Part shown: piece after piece, positions 58,815 through 64,000 of the stretch
Layout: each line of letters starts with the position of its first letter
Position numbering within the stretch: position 1 is the first letter of the stretch
DNA from: Capra hircus
Lineage: Eukaryota; Chordata; Mammalia; Artiodactyla; Bovidae
Length of the DNA stretch: 64,000 bases
Reading direction: 5' to 3'
Assembly: GCF_001704415.2 (NCBI RefSeq)
Contig: NC_030827.1
Coordinates: 43,032,271 to 43,096,270 of the forward strand
Notes under the pieces: generated by a model
Told to the model about the DNA's origin: nothing
Database searches by the model: none
Seen by the model: the letters and a program-made list of their open reading frames with translations, nothing else
Translations under genes and position numbers: made by a program

Positions 58815-59050
58815 CTGATTCTTTACTGAGGGCTTAATGTGTGTGTGCCAGGTACTATATTAAGTGCTGTTTACAACACCTTGTTTAACCCTCCCAACTA
58901 TTTAAAATTACTTATTAGTGAGATCCTCAGTTACAGAAAAATAAATAAAAGAGTAGAGTGTTTCAGTAACATGCTCATAGTCACACAGCTGGTATGTGGT
59001 GGAGAAATATCTCAAATTAAGTCTATGTAACCCACAACCTCATAGGCTCT
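58815..59050 (+). repeat. MIR SINE
   Basis: Clear MIR layout: 'gagggcttaatgtgtgtgtgccaggtactatattaagtgctgt', 'taaccctcccaac', 'gtaacatgctcatagtcacacagctggta'. One of the better-kept MIRs here. Confidence 0.8.
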
Positions 59051-60417
59051 CATAAGCACTTACTGGGACCTTTAAATAATGCTGGTAAGTAAAATTGTAG
59101 CATAATCATATGTGTATTGGCAAAGTAATTTGAAGTATATTTGACCAGAGTCAATGTATTTAGGAAGGCATTAAATATATTAGACATAAAATTTCTTTTC
59201 TGGTTCATGTCTGACAAACAGGAATAAAAGAAGAATCAGGAAAACTCTAATTAAGAATAATTAGTATTCTTTCTATTTGTGTCCATATTTCACTACTATT
59301 CAAATATTCTTTTTCAAATCGAAGTGTAGGTCATAGACATAATTTTTAATTTCTATAGAAATGCAAGTTGCTGCCTCTTTTTTTTTTTTTTTCTCCTTTA
59401 GCTGTTTCATTTCTGGAATAAGGTCTTTTGCAATACTTAGATCATCCTATATTCATTAGAAAAAAAGCATATGTGATATTGTAAATGTCATTTATGTCAG
59501 TAGCAAGTTAATTTTTTTTATTTGTACTTATGCAGGGCTTTAATTTATCATGTCATCTACCATCTGGTTTTCAGGAGAAATTTTTATTACATTTTAATAA
59601 AGAACATATTGAAGACTGCAGTTTTTGTTGCTAAGTAAAGTACATAGGCATTTATGTTTTTCCCTGGTAACTTTTTGTTGATAATTATTTGTCATTTAAA
59701 ATATCGGTTAGTCTAGTTGATGTTTGCATGGAAAACTCATATGATAGCTTTCTAAGTATGTTTAAAATCACATTATATATAAAGTACCATATAAGATATG
59801 CCTCTTAAATAAAGTTATTTTTAAAATTTCAAAATTATTTTTTTATTTTTTGTTCATAAATATGTCTTGGAGAGAAATAGAAGTAGTGAGTATATACTGC
59901 CATATGTGTCTTGAAATTGACAATTCTTTTCAAGTTCTTAATTCAGCCAACGCAATGTGCTCCTGAAAGAGAAGATCATTTCCAAATCTACAACTTATTG
60001 TTCCCTTAATAAGAATAATCAATATTAACTCACCCCCAAAGTATTAGAATTAGATCATCCCTTAGACACTGGAATTTCCTGTGAACAATACCTCGATTGT
60101 TAGTAATCTATGGATGGATTCATGAGTCTATAGTAGGATTTTAGTCCTCGAAGTCTAGCCATACTTTAGTTTAATGGTTCTTCCTCTAAAATGTCATTGG
60201 CTTATTAAAATGCATTGTTTCAGGGGTTTTCCACATAGAAAAGTATTCATTGTAGTATTTTTGGATCATAGGGTGATACCATCTTTTCTACAAAAATGAG
60301 ATGTCTGTCATCCATCTGTTTTGCACTTCAGTTTCCTCTAACTCTGATGTCAAAACAATGATCTGATTAAGGGAAAACACAAAGGAAATAACAACATTCT
60401 TAGACTGCCCCAGCTTG

Positions 60418-60477
60418 TTTGTCTGCTTGTTGTTTGCTTGCTTGCTTTATTTATTCATTCATTCCTTCATTCATTCT
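60418..60477. repeat. Simple repeat (TTGC)n/(ATTC)n
   Basis: Tetranucleotide-rich stretch: 'tttgcttgcttgctttatttattcattcattcc'. Confidence 0.75.
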
Positions 60478-60904
60478 CTGGAAATTTTAGCATGTTCTCC
60501 TTAGATTTCTCATTTGCTTTCAGTTCTGGAATACCATGATGCAGTCAGATAGACACTGGGGAAACTTTGATCTCACTGAATTTAATTAGGGAAACCAACA
60601 GGATCTTTTATGTTTAGAGGCCAGTGATGTGTAGAAAGCCATGTTTAATGTGAAGCCTGACAAATTGTGGTGAGTATTTTTGGACAGCAGACCTAGCAGG
60701 CCCTTTGTTGTCTGTGCACTGTCAGCTTTTGGCTCAAAGAGAGTGGATTAACATAAAAAGAGAATCCTCCATTCCTGGGGCATGCCTGGAAAGCATGAAT
60801 CTGCCTCGTTTGATTCCTTTTCTTTTCTGAGCTATGTCAGGTACAATATAAAACCACCTAAAATTTATAGAGTTTAGCTTTTAAAAAAGTGGCTTTAGAT
60901 AGGC

Positions 60905-61050
60905 AGTGCCTTTCAGCTTTCCATGGGGTAAAATAATAGTATCAATTTCCTCTGTAACATAGAGTCATTTCCCAAGGATTAATAAGCTAATGAATTTAAA
61001 TCACTTTGTGTTTCTCAGTGATATTATCATGTGTTATAATGCATCAAAGT
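60905..61050 (-). repeat. Probable MIR remnant
   Basis: 'ttccatggggtaaaataatagtatcaatttcctctg' then 'aggattaataagctaatgaatttaaatcactttg' resembles MIR in reverse. Confidence 0.5.
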
Positions 61051-61723
61051 TTAACATATATAACCTCCAATAGGCAGACATAAAAAATACTCTTTTGAGA
61101 GGATATTCAGTGCAGTTTATAGCTATGTAGGAAATGAGCTTGATTTTTTTTTTCCCCCAGGTGAGGAGAAGTATATATTTGTGGCATTTACCTGTGTGAT
61201 ACCTGAAATTTGAGGTAGGATTTTCTAAGTTTCAGTTTCTCCTCATCATTGTTGGAAGATTCAGAACCTACATACATATGACTCTGGAAGTCAAGTAGCT
61301 CTGCAGCTTGTCAACCTCAAATATGATTTTTTGCCCTGGCCAAGTGTTCTATTCCCTAGGGCCTACTCCTGTGGGTGTGTCTCCTATCATACTTGGGGAT
61401 GTTTTCCCACATTCCTGGGAGTATTGCCAGGGAATAAGTGTTATCTCCCCAAACCCTGTGAGGATCTGTAGACCTCAATCTCCTGGAGCATCTGAAGATT
61501 CTGCCTTCCCTCTGTTTTAGGGGAATCATTCCTTCACAGGCACTGATCACTCTTTCCAGAATAATCCTTTAATAAGCCCCATAATTAAAGTTCAGATTTC
61601 TTATAAGAAAAAAAAAATCCATATGTGATATAACCAGAAACACCATCTCCATCTCCATTCGGAGCAGTTTCCCTGTTATGCAGATGACTCTTCCAGCACT
61701 CTGCCCCCATGGATGCCCCAACG

Positions 61724-61749
61724 ACAACTTTTGAATGCACAAAAGTTGT
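61724..61749. repeat. Perfect 10-bp hairpin
   Basis: ACAACTTTTG and CAAAAGTTGT are exact reverse complements around a 6-nt loop (AATGCA). Its right arm runs into a second copy of TTTTGAATGCACA (first at 61729-61741, second starting at about 61752). Confidence 0.8.
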
Positions 61750-61819
61750 GTTTTGAATGCACATTGTACTTGCAGAAACAAGGAGGAAAAGTCTTAATGT
61801 CGATCACTTGTCTACCACG

Positions 61820-62030
61820 TGTTGTGTGTGCTCAGTCGGGTCCAACTCTCTGCAACCCAATGGATTGTAGCCCATCAGGCTACACTGTCCATGGAATTTT
61901 CCAGACAAGAATACTGAAGTGGGTTGTCATTTCCTCTGAAGGATCTTCCCGACACAGGGATCAAACGTGCATCTCCTGTGTCTCCTACATTGGGAGGCAG
62001 ACTCTTTACCACCGTGCCACCTAGGAAGCC
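61820..62030 (-). mobile_element. Bov-tA SINE
   Basis: Sense head GGGCTTCCTAGGTGGCACGG near 62011-62030, with a short TG-rich tail at the left edge. Near-matching CACGTGTT/CATGTGTT at the two edges may be a decayed TSD. Confidence 0.93.
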
Positions 62031-62467
62031 CATGTGTTACCCACATTTGTATTCTCCTTTCCCTAGTTTTACAAGTCTAGCTAGAGGACCAAGCTATGTG
62101 AAGACTCCTTCAGTTGGATTGTGCTAGAATTTCATGACGTGTACATATGCCCAAGCTTTCTCAAGAACTTCTAAACCTTTGCTTCCTGGCCACCCAACAG
62201 TATCATGCTCAGCATCAATGTGTTAATTGCATTAAAAAAGATGACAGCCCACCCCAAAAGTCATTCACCAACATCACCTAACCCCTCCACTCACCAGATC
62301 CTTGCATACACCAATTTATTAGCATATCCTATTTTATTTTTTTCCTCCTTTTTCAGTGTTATATAATGATTTATTTTCTGTGATTTTATTCGTGATACCC
62401 TCCCTCGAATTCCTCCTCTTGGCTTTCTCCATTACATCGAGAATATGATTTCTTTCCATTTTTAAAA
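62031..62467. other. Unassigned sequence
   Basis: No gene or repeat recognised. Confidence 0.45.
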
Positions 62468-62781
62468 AGTATATACTTATTAATTTTGGCTGCACTGTGT
62501 CTTTGTTGCTGAGTTCAGGCTTTCTCTGGTTGCAACAAGTAGGGGCTACTCTCTAGTCATGACATGCAGGCTTCTCATTGCGGGGCTTTCTCTTATGGAG
62601 CACAGGCTATAGGGTTCCTGGGCTTCAGTAGTTTCAGTCATTTTGGCACATGGGCTCAGTAGTTGTGGTGCAGGGTCTCAGCTGCCTCATGGCATGTGGG
62701 ATCTTTCCAAATCAGCGATCGAACCGGTATCCCCTGTATTGCAAGGTGAATTCTTAACCACCGGACCACCAGTGAAGCCCT
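62468..62781 (-). mobile_element. CHR-type (cetartiodactyl) tRNA-derived SINE
   Basis: On the minus strand the head reads GGGCTTCACTGGTGGTCCGG followed by a GGTTCGATC B-box (62718-62730), then a ~200-bp body ending 'gcagccaaaattaataag'. This family is shared with whales and other cetartiodactyls and predates Bov-tA. Full length. Confidence 0.85.
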
Positions 62782-63469
62782 CAATATTTAAAAAAAAAAT
62801 AGTTTATGTCCACATTTTTCCCCATTTAGATTCTGTTAAATGTTCTGTGTTGTGTGTGCTCAGTTAAATAACATTATGCAAAATGCTTATATCTGAATGC
62901 TCAATATGCGCAAATTAACTCGTTGCACACTGTAGAATATCTGAGCAGCACCTATTAGTTTTTAAAAAATCTTTCTTTGATCTGGCATCCACACTAGAGA
63001 GACCTTACAAATCTCATATTTTCCTATATTTCTGAATATCTTCAAATACTCACATTGTCTTCAGTTCTTCATCCTAAACTCTTTAGCTCATCATTCTTTG
63101 GATTTAGACCCTACCTATCACCAAGCAAAACTATACTGAAGATCAGTGATGACCTCCTTCTTAAAAAATCGTAGTGCCCACATCTTAGATATCATTTTAA
63201 ATTTTATTTCTATTGCACATGACACTGGAGAACAAAGGTTATATTTAACACTATTTTTTCTCTGTTTCTGTGGATATGCACTTTCCTAAATTTGCTTTTA
63301 CTGCACTTGGCACTGCTCAGCTTCTCTACAGTTTGCTTCCTTTCATAATTCCCTCAACTAATACATTTTTTTCCTAAGGCACCTATTTGTGCTATTGATT
63401 CCTTCATCCTACACTAAGAGTTTTCTCTGCATTTAAGCAACTTTCCCAAGAGGTTTAGCTATTATATAT
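62782..63469. other. Unassigned sequence
   Basis: No gene or repeat recognised. Confidence 0.45.
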
Positions 63470-63477
63470 TGATTCTT

Positions 63478-63837
63478 CTGAATGGTGGTGTTGAAGACTC
63501 TTGAGAGTCCCTTGGAATGCAAGGAGATCCAACCAGTCCATCCTAAAGGAAATCAGTCCTGAATATTCGTTGGAAGGACTGATGCTAAAGCTGAAACTCC
63601 AATACTTTGGCCACCTGATGCAAAGAGCTGACTCATTTGAAAAGACACTGATACTGGGAAAGATTGAAGGCGGGAGGGGAAGGGGATGACAGAAGATGAG
63701 ATGGTTGAATGGCATCACTGACTCAATGGAGAAGAGTTTGAGTAAACTCTAGGAGTTGGTGATGGACAGGGAAGCCTGGCTTGCTGCAGTCCCTGGGGTC
63801 GCAAAGAGTTGGATACGACTGAGTGACTCAACTGAAC
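63478..63837 (+). mobile_element. BovB 3' piece with probable TSD
   Basis: Last ~360 bp of BovB, ending CAACTGAACTGA. The flanking repeat TGATTCTT at 63470-63477 and 63838-63845 is a probable TSD. Part of the ORF2 C-terminus stays open (63501-63689). Confidence 0.93.
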
Positions 63838-63845
63838 TGATTCTT

Positions 63846-64000
63846 TTTATATGTTTAGACCATTTTTCCAATTAGGGTTATTTGCCTGTGTTCCAAATTT
63901 GCAGTATAATTGTCCATAATGCATCTTCTCTACGTTTGCCTTCATCTTCCATTCAATATGCCCTGAGTTTCCCTTGCTCACAACCTTATGTTTCTAGTGT
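63846..64000. other. Unassigned end of window
   Basis: Short AT-rich sequence with nothing recognised. Confidence 0.45.

Larger units (their letters stand above)
59051..61819. other. Unassigned sequence
   Basis: 2.8 kb with no gene recognised. It holds a T-run (59377-59392), a CTTG/ATTC simple-repeat zone (60418-60477), a probable MIR and a small perfect hairpin. The frames at 61308-61550 have no known domain. Confidence 0.45.

Noticed and set aside
61308..61550. Open frames on both strands in a less AT-rich patch
   Set aside because: No recognisable domain or exon boundary. Kept only as unassigned sequence.
62845..62866. 'tgttgtgtgtgctcag' as another Bov-tA
   Set aside because: Too short (about 20 bp) and followed by unrelated sequence.

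Overview
The window is mammalian nuclear DNA from a ruminant (cattle, sheep, goat, deer or a close relative; the sequence alone does not decide which). The evidence is the repeat content: many tRNA-Glu-headed Bov-tA SINEs, several Bov-A2 SINEs, about fifteen copies or pieces of the RTE-type LINE BovB, a cetartiodactyl CHR-type SINE, a bovine-type mariner remnant and artiodactyl L1 tails. I recognise no protein-coding exon, functional RNA gene, CpG island or promoter of a host gene. The open reading frames are short. The longer ones are mostly pieces of BovB or L1 ORF2, and the rest look like chance frames or antisense translations of SINEs. I read the window as AT-rich intergenic (or large-intron) DNA built from layers of retrotransposon insertions.

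Layout. 0-8.9 kb: BovB 3' pieces (341-873, 3788-4395, 4440-5081, all minus), Bov-tA copies, a MIR and possible very old L1. 8.9-14.3 kb: a Bov-A2 and an 0.8-kb L1, each with a clean target-site duplication (TSD), then a 1.9-kb minus-strand BovB with a nearly readable reverse transcriptase. 15-22 kb: two old minus-strand L1s cut up by Bov-A2, Bov-tA and a 1-kb BovB. Inside that BovB lies a 34-bp tailless SINE fragment with its own 13-bp TSD. 22-32.5 kb: mostly unassigned AT-rich DNA with an ERVL-type LTR, L1 tails, Bov-tA copies and a mariner remnant. 32.5-35.4 kb: a cluster of insertions comprising a Bov-tA, a 1.29-kb solo class-II LTR with a perfect 6-bp TSD, another Bov-tA, a BovB with a perfect 12-bp TSD, and a small DNA transposon. 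36-47 kb: L1 pieces, Bov-A2 and BovB copies, including a 1.9-kb plus-strand BovB (44976-46908). 48-58.2 kb: two Bov-tA copies with duplicated tRNA heads and a near-full-length minus-strand BovB (54362-58180). That BovB is interrupted by a tRNA-Lys-like sequence joined to a Bov-tA and by a second BovB. 58-64 kb: mostly unassigned, with MIRs, a CHR SINE and a terminal BovB piece.

How the parts work together. BovB would supply the endonuclease/reverse transcriptase that mobilises Bov-tA and Bov-A2 through their shared 3' ends (known biology of these families). Every BovB here is truncated, frameshifted or catalytically damaged, so none can be autonomous. I found no new defence, metabolic or regulatory system. 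The most interesting items are the tRNA-Lys/Bov-tA composite, the 34-bp tailless SINE insertion, the shared active-site change in two BovB copies, the solo LTR cluster, and a (TG)21 microsatellite that is a SINE tail. Family names come from recognition by eye; boundaries are good to a few bases where TSDs are given and to roughly 10-30 bases otherwise.
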